From Chionoecetes opilio (Eukaryota; Arthropoda; Malacostraca; Decapoda; Majidae), in the NCBI GenBank assembly GCA_016584305.1, contig JACEEZ010025401.1, positions 62,001-126,000 of the forward strand: DNA of 64,000 nucleotides, given 5' to 3'. Positions 53,208 to 64,000 of this stretch are shown one piece after another. How positions within the stretch are numbered: the first letter of the stretch is position 1; every line of letters starts with the position of its first letter. The notes under the pieces are model-generated. The model ran no database searches, was not told the origin of the DNA, and saw only the letters and a program-made list of their open reading frames with translations. A program made the position numbers and the translations under genes.

Positions 53208-55190
53208 GTTAACCCCTGAGGTCCCAGAACGGAACTCCCAGTGTAATTTGAGGCCCAGAACGTAATTACGTAATTCCCATTGTAATGAGACCCAGACACG
53301 TAATTACGTAATTTCCCATTGTTAATTTGAGACCCAGAACGTTAATTTTCCAATTGAATTTGAGACCCACAACGTAATTCCATTGTAATTGAGACCATAA
53401 CGTACATTCCCATTTGTAATTGAGGCCAAGAACGTAATTCCCATTGTAATTTGAGACCCAGAAACGTAATTTTCATTGTAATTGAGGCACCCGAAGGTAA
53501 TTTCCATCTGTAATTTGAGGCCCCAGAACGTAATTCCCATTGTAATTTGAGGACCCAGAACGTAATTCCCATTGTAATTTGAGGCCAGAACGTAAATTAC
53601 CATTGAATTTGAGGCCCAGAACGTAATTTCTCCATGTACTTTGCGACCCAGAACGAATTTCCCATTGTAATTTGAGACCAGAAACGTAATTCCCATTGTA
53701 ATTGAGACCAGAAGTAATTCCATTGGAATTGAGAACGCAGACAGCAAGAAACGTAATTCCCATTGTAATTTGAGACCCAGAACGTAATTCCCATTGTAAT
53801 TTTTGACTCAGAACGTAATTCACATTATAATTGAGGACCAGACGTAATAATTCCCCATTGTTAATTTGAGACCCAGAAGGTAATTCCATTATAATTCGAG
53901 GGACCCAGCAGAACGTAACCCATGTAATTGAGATCCAGAAAGTAATTCCCCATTGTAATTTGAGACCCAGAACGTAATTCCCATTGTAATTTTGAGGCCC
54001 AGAAACTTAATTCCCATTGAATTTGAGACCCAGAAACGTAAATTCATTGTAATTTGAGACCCAGACCGTCATTCCCATTGTAATTTGAACCCAGAACGTA
54101 ATTCCCATTTGTAATGAGACGCAGAACGTAATTCTCATTCGTAATTCTGAGACCAGACCGTAATTCCCATTGTAATTGAGACCCAGAACGTAATTCCCAT
54201 TTCAATTTGAGGCCTCAGAACGTAATTCCCATTGTAATTTGAGACCCAGAACGTAATTCCAGTGTAATTTGAGACCCAGAACGTAATTCCCATTGTAATT
54301 TGAGGCCCAGAACGTAATTCCCATTGTAATTTGAGACCAGCACGTAATTCCCATTGTAATTGAGACCAGAACGTAATTCCCATTGTAATTTGAGGCCCAG
54401 ACGTATTCCCATTGTAATTTTGACCCAGAACGTAATCCCATTGTAATTTGGGGCCCAGAACGTAATTTCCATAGTTATATGAGACCCAGAAACGTAATTC
54501 CCATTGTAATTGAGCCCAGAACGTTAATTTCCATTGTATTTGAGACCAGAAACGTAATTCCATTGTAATTTGAGGCCAGAAGTAATTCCCATTGTAATTT
54601 GAGACCAAGACGTAATTCCATTGTAATTCAGGACCAGAACGTAATCTCATTGTAATTTGAGGCCCACCAGAACCAGAACGTAATTTCCATTGTAATTGAG
54701 GCCCACAGAACGTAATTCCATTGTATTTCAGACCCAGAAGTATTTCCATTATAATTTGAGACCCAGAACGTAATTCCCATTGTAATTTGAGACCCAGAAC
54801 GTAATTTCCATTGTTATTGAGGCTCAAGAACGTAAATTCCCATTGTAATTGAGACCTAGAAACGTAATCCCATTGTAATTGAGGCCCAGCAACGTAATTC
54901 CCATTGTAATTGAGACCCAGAACGTAATTCCATTGTAATTGAGACCAGAACGTAATTCCATTGTAAATTTGGACCCAGATACGTAATTCCCATTGTAATT
55001 TGAGACCAGAACGTAATTCCCAGTGTAATTTGGCACCATTAGACGCTGTAGTGACTAATAAGCAATGTTTTATAGCTATGACCTGTTTAGTATTCTTGTC
55101 CACTAACTATGTGGTAAATGCAGTGACCTTTCGTTATTTATGGCTGTCAACAGACCATTTATCTAGCAAAGGACAGATCGGGGGCGTGAA
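53208..55190. repeat. 31-bp satellite (about 55-60 copies) inside a piggyBac-like MITE
   Basis: The left end is GTTAACCCCTGAGGTCCCAG. Copies of the unit CCCAGAACGTAATTCCCATT, then GTAATTTGAGA, run to 55,030 with many one-base gaps. The right flank (GGCACCATTAGACG, AGTGACTA, TGACCTGTTTAGTATTC, CAACAGACCATTTA, GGGGCGTGAAGG) matches the body of the MITE at 28,949-29,186, which holds only one unit. Confidence 0.85.
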
Positions 55191-55736
55191 GGGGTGAACT
55201 TACTACTACTACTATCACCACTACACTAACACTACTACTACTCCTTACTATACACCACTACTACTACTACTACTACTAGATCTGGGCGTGAAGGAGTTAG
55301 TTTCAATGTTAAATATTTTGTTCAAATCAGTCATTCCAACATTCCTAAACACCTGGGAAAAGTAGTGGGTGGGTAGTTGCAAGTGGGCGTGGCTGGTAGA
55401 GTTATTAAGGGGGGGTGGCTGAGGGTGGGCCACAGCAGGGTATGGGGGGCGCTAAGCCACACGTACTAGGGCCATTCTGATGTTACATGGAGGGTATAGC
55501 GACTGTTATAGAAGCTTGTAGGGTACATTGTAAGATCAGATTAGTTGGTGTGGGGGTGGGTCTCTCTCTCTCTCTCTCTCTTCCTCCATAGGAAAATAAG
55601 GGAAGGGTTAGTGTTTTCGAAGACAGTGTTTCCGAGTTGACTTGCTGGAGGAAAATCTGGAATGAGCGCCTAGGTCGAATTGCGAGCCTCTAGGCGAGAC
55701 AAGACGTGTGTGTGGCTAGGCCATTTATGGATAGAA

Positions 55737-56950
55737 CAGACACCACCACCACCACCACACTACACCACACCACCACCACACCACCCCACACCACACCACA
55801 GCCACCACCCCACACCACCACCACAGGCACCACCACCACACCACACCACACCACCCCACACCACCCCACCACCACAGCCACCACACCACCCACAAACCAA
55901 CACAGCACACCCACCACCACCACCACACCACACCCACACACCACCCCACAATAGCACCACCACCACCACCACCACACCACCACCACCACACACCACCACC
56001 ACCACCACCACCACCACAACACTAGCCACACCAACCACAGCCACCACCACACCACCAACCACTACCACCACACACCAACCCCACACTAGCACCACCACCA
56101 CCACCACCACACACCACACCACCCACACTAGCACCACCACCACCACCACAGCCACCACCACCACCACCACCCAGCCACCACCACACCACCACCACCACCC
56201 CACACTAAGCACCACCACCAACCACCACGGCCACACCACCACCACCACCACAGCCACCACCACCACCACAGGCCACACCACCACCCCAGAGACTAGCACC
56301 ACACCAAACACTAGCACACCACCACCACACACTAGCCCCACCACCACCACCACACCCCACCACACACCACCACCACTAGCACCACCACCACACACTAGCA
56401 ACCCACCAACCCACCACACCCACATAGCACCACCACCACCACCACCCCACACTAGCCACCACCACCAACCACCACAACACACCACAGCACCATCACCACA
56501 CAAGCCACCACACCACCACAGCCACCACCACACCATAGCCACACCACCACACACCACCCACCACCACCACACACCACCACCCCACACCGCACACCACCAG
56601 CCACCCACCACCACCACCACACCCACCCACCACCACACAGCACCACCACCACCACCCATCACCGTCCCACCACACCACAGACACCACCACCACCCCCCAC
56701 CGCCCACCACACACCACCACCACCACCACCACCAAGCAGTCACCACCACACACCACGCACTACCACCACCACCACCACACACCACCACTACCACCACACT
56801 ACCCCCACCCCCACATCCCCCAAACCACCACCACACACCACCACCACAGAAAACCCAAACCCCACCAAACCACCACCCCCCCAAACACCACAACACCCCA
56901 CCCACACCACCCACACACCACCCCCAAACAACACACCACCACAACACAAA
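55737..56950. repeat. (CCA)n array, left arm
   Basis: CAC/CCA triplets with scattered TAG, GCC and AAC. Its Thr/His/Pro frame is a repeat artefact. Confidence 0.95.
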
Positions 56951-58344
56951 CCTACCAGAACCGCGATCAACCATCTCTGTCAAAAAAAAATCTTTCGTCA
57001 ATATATTTTGCTTATTATAAATTTAAAAACATTTAAATTTATCAGGTTATTTATTCAAAACTTCTACGCATTATATTCCTCACACCAAGTAAACAATCCT
57101 CACAACAATATAATTCAGTCTAATTTATCAGTACAAAAATGTGCCTACGAAATACGTCATTTTACTGAGTAAATTTAATGACAAAAAAATTATCTGAAAT
57201 ACAACTATATTCTCTCTCTTTTCCTCTCACAACTTTCCTGGCTCCTCTCTCTCTTTTTATCCACTTTCTCTCTCTCACCAACAACTTTCTCTCTCTCCAG
57301 ATAATGACAAAAATATTACTGTATACAACTATATCCCTCTCTCTCTTTTCTCCACCTCTCTGCTCTCTCTCTCTCTTTTCCTCCCCCTTCTCTTCTCCTC
57401 TTCTTCCTCACACTTCTTGTTCTCTCCCCACACTTTCTCTGTCTCTTTGTCCTCCTCTCTCCCACTTTCCTGTCTCTCTCTTGTCTCTCTCTTCCACACT
57501 TTCTTCTCCCCCTCCTCTCTCACACTTTCTCTCTCCTCCTCTCTCTCCCTTCTCTCTGCCTCTCTCTTCTCTCTTCTCTCTCTTCCTCCTCTCTCTCTCT
57601 CTCTCTCACTGTCTACGTTTTTACTTAACTTTTAAAAAGACTATTTATCTTACAGTTTTGACATCCTGTGAGGAACAGACAGAAGACTCAACGCAGCCTC
57701 ACCACCACAGTTCTCCCCAATCACACACCACCACCACAATCCTCAAGCCTCACCACACACAGGAGGAGGACGGCGGTGAAGGTGGTTTTCTTAGCGCCGG
57801 CTCCCACCAGTCCCCTTGTACGGCCGCCGCTGCCGCTCACCGCCCAACAGTGACGTCACCATCACACCGCTGTGGCTGTAGTGGTCACCGGTCTTTAGGG
57901 GTCAAAATGCATCACTGGCCTGTACAAGATGACCTCTGATGACCTCTAAGGTGTTGCAGGGTCATTCACAGCCAGGCGACAGGTGAGAGGAGGACTGTAT
58001 GTTTTGCTGTAACAACTTCCACCACTGTAGTTATGCTGCTCATTCTAGTGTACAGACAGTTGTTACTAGTAATGCTAATAGATGATCAGTTTTTAGAGAG
58101 CTAGTCAAGATATTTAAAGTCATTAATACTTAGAAGACCGCCCGGAGATTAGGCAAAAGGAAATCACGAGAAGAACTTAAACTCGCTTGCCGTGTGTATT
58201 TGTATGAGACGTATTATTGCCGTGTTAACAGTACATCTAGAGTGACAACCGTGTGTCCTTACAGTACATCCATCCATCATTGGGGGCGCGTCGCCTCGCC
58301 CACCCTACGACGCCACTCCCGGGGGTCACCACGCGCGAGTCCCC

Positions 58345-58700
58345 ATGCAGGCTGCCTTCCCACACCAAGCAGTCCCCCAGCAAGGCTGCCTTCCCCACCA
58401 AGCAGTCCCCGCACCCTTCCCGTCCATGCAGGCTGCCTTCCCACACCCAAGGCAGGCTGCCTTCCCACACCAAGCAGTCCCCATGCAGGCTGCCTTCCCA
58501 CACCAAGCAGTCTGCCTTCCCATACCAAGCAGTCCCCATGCAGGCTGCCTTCCCACACCAAGCAGTCCCCATGCAGGCTGCCTTCCCACACCAAGCAGTC
58601 TCCATGCAAGCTGCCTTCCCATACCAAGCAGTCCCCATGCAGGCTGCCTTCCCACACCAAGCAGTCTCCATGCAGGCTGCCTTCCCACACCAAGCAGCTC
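58345..58700. repeat. 33-bp minisatellite, left arm
   Basis: Unit begins GCAGGCTGCCTTCCCACACC, then AAGCAGTCCCCAT; about ten copies. As 33 is a multiple of three it reads as an 11-residue repeat (MQAAFPHQAVP) in one frame. The mirror is at 60,460-60,830. I see no signal that it is translated. Confidence 0.92.
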
Positions 58701-60459
58701 TCCACAAAGCATCCAACTTTCCCCCAACCAGAGCCCTTTTGGGGGCCCCCCCGCCTCCCCCAGCGGTGCCTTAAAGGGATCCACGGTACTTGGCGACGAC
58801 TTTTCCCCCGGCCTTCCGGGATGTTCTTAACCCCCCCCACCTTTAACGATCAGACTGCCCCCCCTCAAGACCCCAGTTCAGTTTGGGGATAGAAAGGTGG
58901 AGAGCGGTTCTCATGATGGGTCTATGCAACGAGGATCGAATTACTTTGATGGAATCTGATACCACAACTGAGGAGCGTAAACATCCGCGTCCACTAAATT
59001 TCACAGAGGCAGTTATTTTCTTAATATATTTCCGGCACACACTTCTCATATAGTTTTTTTTTTTTTTTTTACTGTTTCAACATTAGCCTCACCGCTCACT
59101 GTCGCTCCTCGAGTTTCTCTACCAATAGGTGTCTTGCACTGACGTCACGACCTAGCGTCTTCAAGCCAAATGCCGCCGTCTTCAAGCCAAATGCCGCCCG
59201 TCGGAGCGAGCTAGAGGACCAACAAACTCCACTTGCCGCCCGTGTTTGCAGCTTATGGTAATTTCCCTACCAAGATAATGTTTATCAGTATAAAGATATA
59301 CTGTTGTCCCTTCAGAAATGTTTGTACTATAATATTATCAAAATACAAACTGTAAAACAACACTAAAGAAAGGCCATTATGGCTCTCAAGAAATATGTCT
59401 GAACTTAATATTCACCACTCCAGCCCCATTTAATATTTTCCTCGAAAACTTTTTACATGGACCATTTCAATAGAAGCGGAATTTCATTCGCTTTCCATTG
59501 ATATATTTCGTTATCTGATAAATGAATTAGAACCATGTATAAATTAGCGTTAACTAAATAAATACCTCATCAATCGGAAAAATTACCCGATATCATGATG
59601 TTATTTGGATTTAGTTACGTAATTTAACATGGTTCTAATTTATTTATCAGATAACGAATATATCAATGGAAAGCTAATGAAATTCCGATTCTATTGACAT
59701 TGTCCATGTAAAAAGTTTTTCGAGCAAAATCTTAAATGGGAGCTGGAGTTGGTGAAATTAAGTTCAGCATATTTCTTGAGAGTCTCATAAGGCCTTTCTT
59801 TAGTGTGTTTTACATTTTTTATGTGATAATATTATAGTACAAACATGTCTGAAACAACAGTATCTTTTTTACTGATAAACATATCCTTTGGTAGGGGAAA
59901 ATTACCATAAGCTGGCGAAACACGGGCGGCAAGTGGAGTTTGTTGGTCCCTAGCTCGCTCCGACGGCCGGCATTTGCTTGAAGACTGCGGCATTTGGCTT
60001 GAAGACCTAGGGTCGTGACGTCAGTGCGAAGACACCTATTGTAGAGAAAGCTCGAGGAGCGACAGTGAGGCGCGTGAGGCCTAAATGTTGAAAACAGTAA
60101 AAAAAAAAAAAAAACTATATGAGAAGTGTGTGCCGGAAATATATTAACAAGGAAAATAACTGCCTCTGTGAAATTTAGTGGGGTGAGCGCGGATGTTTAC
60201 GCTCCTCAGTTGTGGTATCCAGATTTCCATCAACAGTAATTCGATCCTCGTTGCCATAGAACCATCATGAGAACCGCTCTCCACCGTTTTCTATCACCAA
60301 CTGAACTGGTTCTTGAGGTGCAGTCTGATCGTTATGGTTGTAGGAAATCCTCGGATCAGGTCCTGTCGGATCCGATCGTACGACCAATCGTACCGTGGAT
60401 GCCTAAGAACAATCCGGCGTGAGAGGCCAAGGGGGCGCCCCAAGGCTCGGGCTGGGGCA

Positions 60460-60830
60460 AAGTTGGATGCTTTCTTGTGCTTGGTGTGGGAAGGCAGTCC
60501 TGGCATTGATGAATGCCTTGGGGTGTGGGAAGGCCGCCTGCATGGTGACGCTTGGTGTATGGAAAAAAAGGCATGCTTGCTGGATACTGCCTTGGTGTGT
60601 TGAAGGCAGCCATGCATGGGTACTGCTTGGTGTGGGAAGGCAGCCTGCATGGGGACTGCTTGGTATGGGAGGCAGACCTGCTTGGTGTGGGAAGCAGCCT
60701 GCAGGGGCTGCTGGTATGGGAAGGCAGACTGCTTTGGTGTGGGAAGGCAGGCCTGCATGGACTGCTTGTGGTGTGGGAATGCAGCCTTCTGGGACTGCTT
60801 GGTGGTGGGAAGGGTAGCCTTCCATGTGGA
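60460..60830. repeat. 33-bp minisatellite, right arm
   Basis: Inverted counterpart of 58,345-58,700 (GGTGTGGGAAGGCAGCCTGC, then ATGGGGACTGCTT), more eroded by single-base gaps. Confidence 0.9.
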
Positions 60831-61599
60831 CTCGCGCGTGGTGTGACCCGTGAGTGGCGTCCTAGGGTGGGCGACGGCGACGCGGCCCCCAATGATGGGA
60901 TTGGGATCTGTGACTGTTGTGAAGGACTAACAGCGGTTGTCCACTCTAGATGTACTGCGTTGAAAGTCGACGAGCAATTATATGGCCGGTCTAATACAAG
61001 ATAGCCTCACGGCGGAAGCGGTTTAAGTTCTTCTCGTTGATTTCCTTTTGCACTATCTCCGGCGTCTTCTAAGTATTATGACTTTAGAATATCTGACTAT
61101 CTCTCTAAAACTGATCATCTATTCCATTACTATACAACCCTGGTCTGTAGCACTAGAATGGCAGCATAACTACAGTGGTGGAAGTTGTTACGCAAACATA
61201 CAGTCCTCCTTCACCTGTCGCCTGGCTGTGAATGACCCATGCAACACTTAGAGTCATCAGAGGTCATCTTTGTACAGGCCAGTGGCGATGCATTTTGACG
61301 CCCTAAGACCGGTAGCCACTACAGCCACAGCGTGATATGGTGACGTCCTGGTTGGCGGTGAGCGGCAGCGGCTGGCCGTACAAGGGGACTGTTGGGAGCC
61401 GGCGCCTAAGACACCACCTTCACCCAGCCGTCACTCCTCTGTGTGTGGTGAGGCTTGGGATTGTGGTGGTGGTGTGGATTGGTGAGAACTGTGTGGTGAG
61501 GCCTGGCTGTTTGAGTCTTCTGGCTGGTTTCTCACAGTGATGTCAACACTGTAAGATAAATAGTCTTGTTAACCTTAAGTTAATCCGTAGACACGTGTG

Positions 61600-61619
61600 T
61601 GAGAGAGAGAGAGAGAGAT

Positions 61620-61652
<33 letters not shown>

Positions 61653-61653
61653 T

Positions 61654-61711
<58 letters not shown>

Positions 61712-62215
61712 GACACGAGACAGAAAGTGTGAGAGAGAACCAGAAAAGTGTGCGAGAGGAGAGGAGGGAGAGAGAAAGTGTGGGTTGTGTGAGAGAGGCA
61801 AAGGACAGAGAGACAGCATGAAAGTGTGTGAGAGAGGAGAGGATGGCCAAGAGAGGAGACAGAGAAAGTGTGAGAGACGATAGAGAGAGAGAGAGAGAGA
61901 GAGGGAAGGAGGAAAAGAGAAAGTGAGAGAGACGTATGAGAGTAGCCAGAGTGGAGAAAAGAGAGAGAGATGGGGTCTGAGTTGTAACAGTATATTTATT
62001 TGTCCATTCATCTGGGAGAGGCCAGAGAAAGTGTGTGTGTGTGAGAGCCAGAGAAATTGTGTGGTGATGAGGATAGAGGCCAGAGAAAGTGTGTGTGAGG
62101 GAGAGAGAGAGCCAGAGAAAGTGTGTGAGAGAGAGAGAGGCCAGAGAAAGTGTGGTGAGTAGAGAGAGAGAGGCATCGAAAGTGTGCAGAGAGGAGAGAG
62201 GAGAGAGAGAAATAG
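61600..62215. repeat. (GA)n-rich tract, right arm
   Basis: Imperfect GA repeats interspersed with GAAAGTGTG(T)GAG units; mirror of the CT-rich 57,210-57,610. Confidence 0.9.
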
Positions 62216-62524
62216 TTTTATACGGTATATAGATTTTGTTGTTCATTTATTTTACTCATTTTTATATAATTATGACGACTATTTCTGTAGGCATCAATTT
62301 TTTTGTAGCTGATAATTTTTGACTGAATATTGCTATTGCCGGTTGACATTGTTTTTACTTTGGTGATGATGGAATATAAATGCTAGTAGAATGTTATTGA
62401 TATAAAATTATATCCTGCTAAACTTTCACCTAATGTTTTTTCTTTCCAATTTTACTCAATAAGCAGAAATATAATTGCACGAACGATTTTTTTCCTCTGA
62501 CAGACGACTGGTTGAATCACGGTG

Positions 62525-63405
62525 ACTGTGGTACGGTGTGTGGTGTGTGGTGGTGGTGGCCTGGGTGGTGGTGGTATGTGGGGTGCGTGGTGTTGGTGTG
62601 TGTTGTGGTGTGGTGTGTGGTGGTGGTGGTGGTGGCTGTGGTGGTGGTGTGTGGTGGCTGTGGTGGTGGTGTGGGGGGGGGGGTGGTAGTGTGTGTGGTG
62701 GTGGCTGTGGTGGTGGTGGTGTGGTGGTGTGTAGTGGCTGTGTGTGGTGGGTGGTGTGTGGTGACTGTGGGTGGGGGTGTGATGGTGGTGGTGGCTATGG
62801 TGGTGGTGGCTGTGGTGGTGATGGTGGCTGTGGTGGTGGTGGTGGTGCTAGTGGGGGGTGGGGTGGTGGTGGTGTGGTGGTGGGTGGTGGTGTGTGCTAG
62901 TGGTGGTGTGTGTGGTGGTGGTGGTGCTAGTGTTCGGTGGTGGTGGTGCTAGTGTGTGGTGGCTGTGGTGGTGGTGGTGCAGTGTGTGGTGGTGGTGGTG
63001 GTTGGTGGTGTGTGGTTGGTGGCTGTCGGTGTTGGTCGTGGTGGTGGATGTGGTGGTGGGTGGTGTGGTGGCTTGTGTGGTGGTTGGTTGTGCTATTGTG
63101 GGGTGGTGTTGTGGTAGTGGTAGTGTGGTGGTGGTGGTGGTGGCTGTGTGTGGTGGTGCTAGTGTGGGGTTGTGGTGTGTGGTGGTGGTTGGTGCTAGTG
63201 TGTGGGGGTGGGGTGTGGTGTGTGTGGTGTGGTGTGGGTGTGGATGTGGTAGTGGTGGTGGTGGTGGTGGGTGGCTGTGGTGGTGTTGTGGGGTGGTGTG
63301 TGGTTGTGGTGTGGGGTGGTGGTGGGTGGCTGGCTGTGGTGGTGGTGGTGGTGTGGTGGTGTTAGTATGTGGTGTGGTTTGGTGTGTGGTGGTGGTGGTG
63401 TCCTT
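62525..63405. repeat. (TGG)n array, right arm
   Basis: TGG/GTG triplets with TGTG and GCTAGTG interruptions; mirror of the (CCA)n array. Confidence 0.95.
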
Positions 63406-63849
63406 TTCTTATCCATAAAAGGGCCTAAGCCACAACACGTCTTCTCGCCTATGAGGCCTCGCATTCGACTGGCGCTCATTCCAGATTTCTGCAACAATTC
63501 AACTCGCTGTAACACTGCTTCTAAAACACTAACCCTTCCCTTATTTCCTATGAGAGAGAGAGATAGAGAGAGAGACCACCACTAATCTGATCTTACAATA
63601 TACCCTACAACTTCTATACCGTCGCTATACCCTTCTATGTAACATCAGAATGGCCCTAGTACAGTGTGCTTAGGCGCCCCCCCCATACCCAGCTGTGCCC
63701 CCCCTAATAACTACCATCCACGCCTCCATTGCAACTACCCACCATTTCCACCCACTCTACTTTTCCCGGTGTTTAGAAATGTTGTAATGACTGATTTTGA
63801 ACAAAATATTTATAATACATTGAAACCTAACTCCTTCACGCCCAGATCT

Positions 63850-64000
63850 AGTGAGTAGTGCGTGGTTGTGGGGGGACACCGTAACTATTTGTGAAAAATA
63901 TTCATAAAAAATCATTTTTTTACCTGAGAGAGTTGCACACTGTGCCCAAACAACTTGCACATATGGCCACCTGTGGTGACCCTCATGAATACTTAACTCA
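63850..64000. other. Sequence beyond the palindrome
   Basis: 150 bp with no gene or repeat recognised. Confidence 0.4.

Larger units (their letters stand above)
55278..59577 (+). repeat. Left arm of 8.6-kb palindrome
   Basis: From AGATCTGGGCGTGAAGGAGT to CATCAATCGG. Contents in order: unique 0.4 kb, (CCA)n 55,737-56,950, unique, CT-rich 57,210-57,610, unique 57,640-58,260 including GTGACGTCACC, 33-bp minisatellite 58,345-58,700, unique to the centre. Each piece reappears inverted in 59,586-63,849. Confidence 0.93.
59586..63849 (-). repeat. Right arm of 8.6-kb palindrome
   Basis: From CCCGATATCATGATG to CTTCACGCCCAGATCT. The mirror order is 33-bp minisatellite 60,460-60,830, GA-rich 61,600-62,215, (TGG)n 62,525-63,405 and the unique ends. 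Differences from the left arm are mostly one- or two-base insertions and deletions; the (TGG)n is about 330 bp shorter and the GA tract about 215 bp longer than their mirrors. Confidence 0.93.

Noticed and set aside
53322..55103. Tyr/Asn/Gly-rich repeat proteins on the minus strand
   Set aside because: Frames arise from the 31-bp satellite and break at each one-base gap.
55680..57020. 446-codon Thr/His/Pro frame and its Val/Trp/Gly antisense
   Set aside because: Both are translations of the (CCA)n array inside the palindrome arm.
58194..58892. Repeat protein with MQAAFPHQAVP-like units
   Set aside because: 33-bp minisatellite open in several frames and both strands; start and stop lie in unrelated sequence.
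61575..62246. Ser/Leu/His-rich minus-strand frames
   Set aside because: Translations of the GA/CT-rich tract of the palindrome.

Overview
The window is eukaryotic, most likely from an arthropod and probably a decapod crustacean (a crab is my best guess). The reasons are very dense di- and trinucleotide repeats, several kilobase-scale satellites, CR1-like LINEs ending in an 8-bp repeat, a SCAND3/ZBED-type hAT transposon, a Ty3/gypsy element and split genes with GT-AG introns. This is inference; nothing here fixes a species. The sequence looks like an unpolished long-read assembly. Single bases are missing from homopolymers inside otherwise intact exons, and two stretches (20.0-21.65 kb and 24.35-25.95 kb) are nearly pure A/T.

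Layout. 1-655 (-): 5' part of an unnamed repeat protein family ('family X'). 2.09-4.8 kb: minisatellite. 5.2-6.1 kb (+): C2H2 zinc-finger exon. 6.76-9.52 kb (+): decayed hAT transposon. 9.52-11.48 kb (-): 3' LTR and 3' pol of a gypsy element. 11.5-12.0 kb (-): MADF-domain ORF beside a palindromic transposon-like end. 13.2-20.0 kb (-): Cys-loop ligand-gated ion channel gene with unusual lectin-like and LDL-receptor-A ectodomains; its intron holds one LINE nested in another. 20-26 kb: a decayed second copy of family X between AT-rich blocks. 26.3-33 kb: repeats, LINE 3' ends and a piggyBac-like MITE. 33.7-38.2 kb (+): LINE with an SGNH-like domain, endonuclease and reverse transcriptase. 38.41-42.76 kb (+): GPI mannosyltransferase 4 (PIGZ) gene with a 46-bp satellite in intron 1. 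42.76-47.72 kb (-): gag, protease, reverse transcriptase and 5' LTR of a gypsy element, with a 472-bp MITE in gag. 48-52.9 kb: microsatellites and a tRNA-derived SINE. 53.2-55.2 kb: 31-bp satellite inside a piggyBac-like MITE. 55.28-63.85 kb: an 8.6-kb imperfect palindrome.

How the parts relate. The two gypsy LTRs, 38 kb apart, are flanked by the same 5-bp duplication (CACGT). The hAT reading frame that stops at the left LTR resumes exactly after the right LTR and ends in a typical hAT C-terminus. They are therefore the two ends of one insertion into the hAT element, yet about 31 kb holding the ion channel, family X copy B, a LINE and PIGZ lies inside it, and about 0.8 kb of gypsy pol is present on both sides. 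This is either a remarkable rearrangement or an assembly misjoin. The palindrome at the right, with a loop of only about 8 nt, raises the same question. The two host genes (channel and PIGZ) have no evident functional link.
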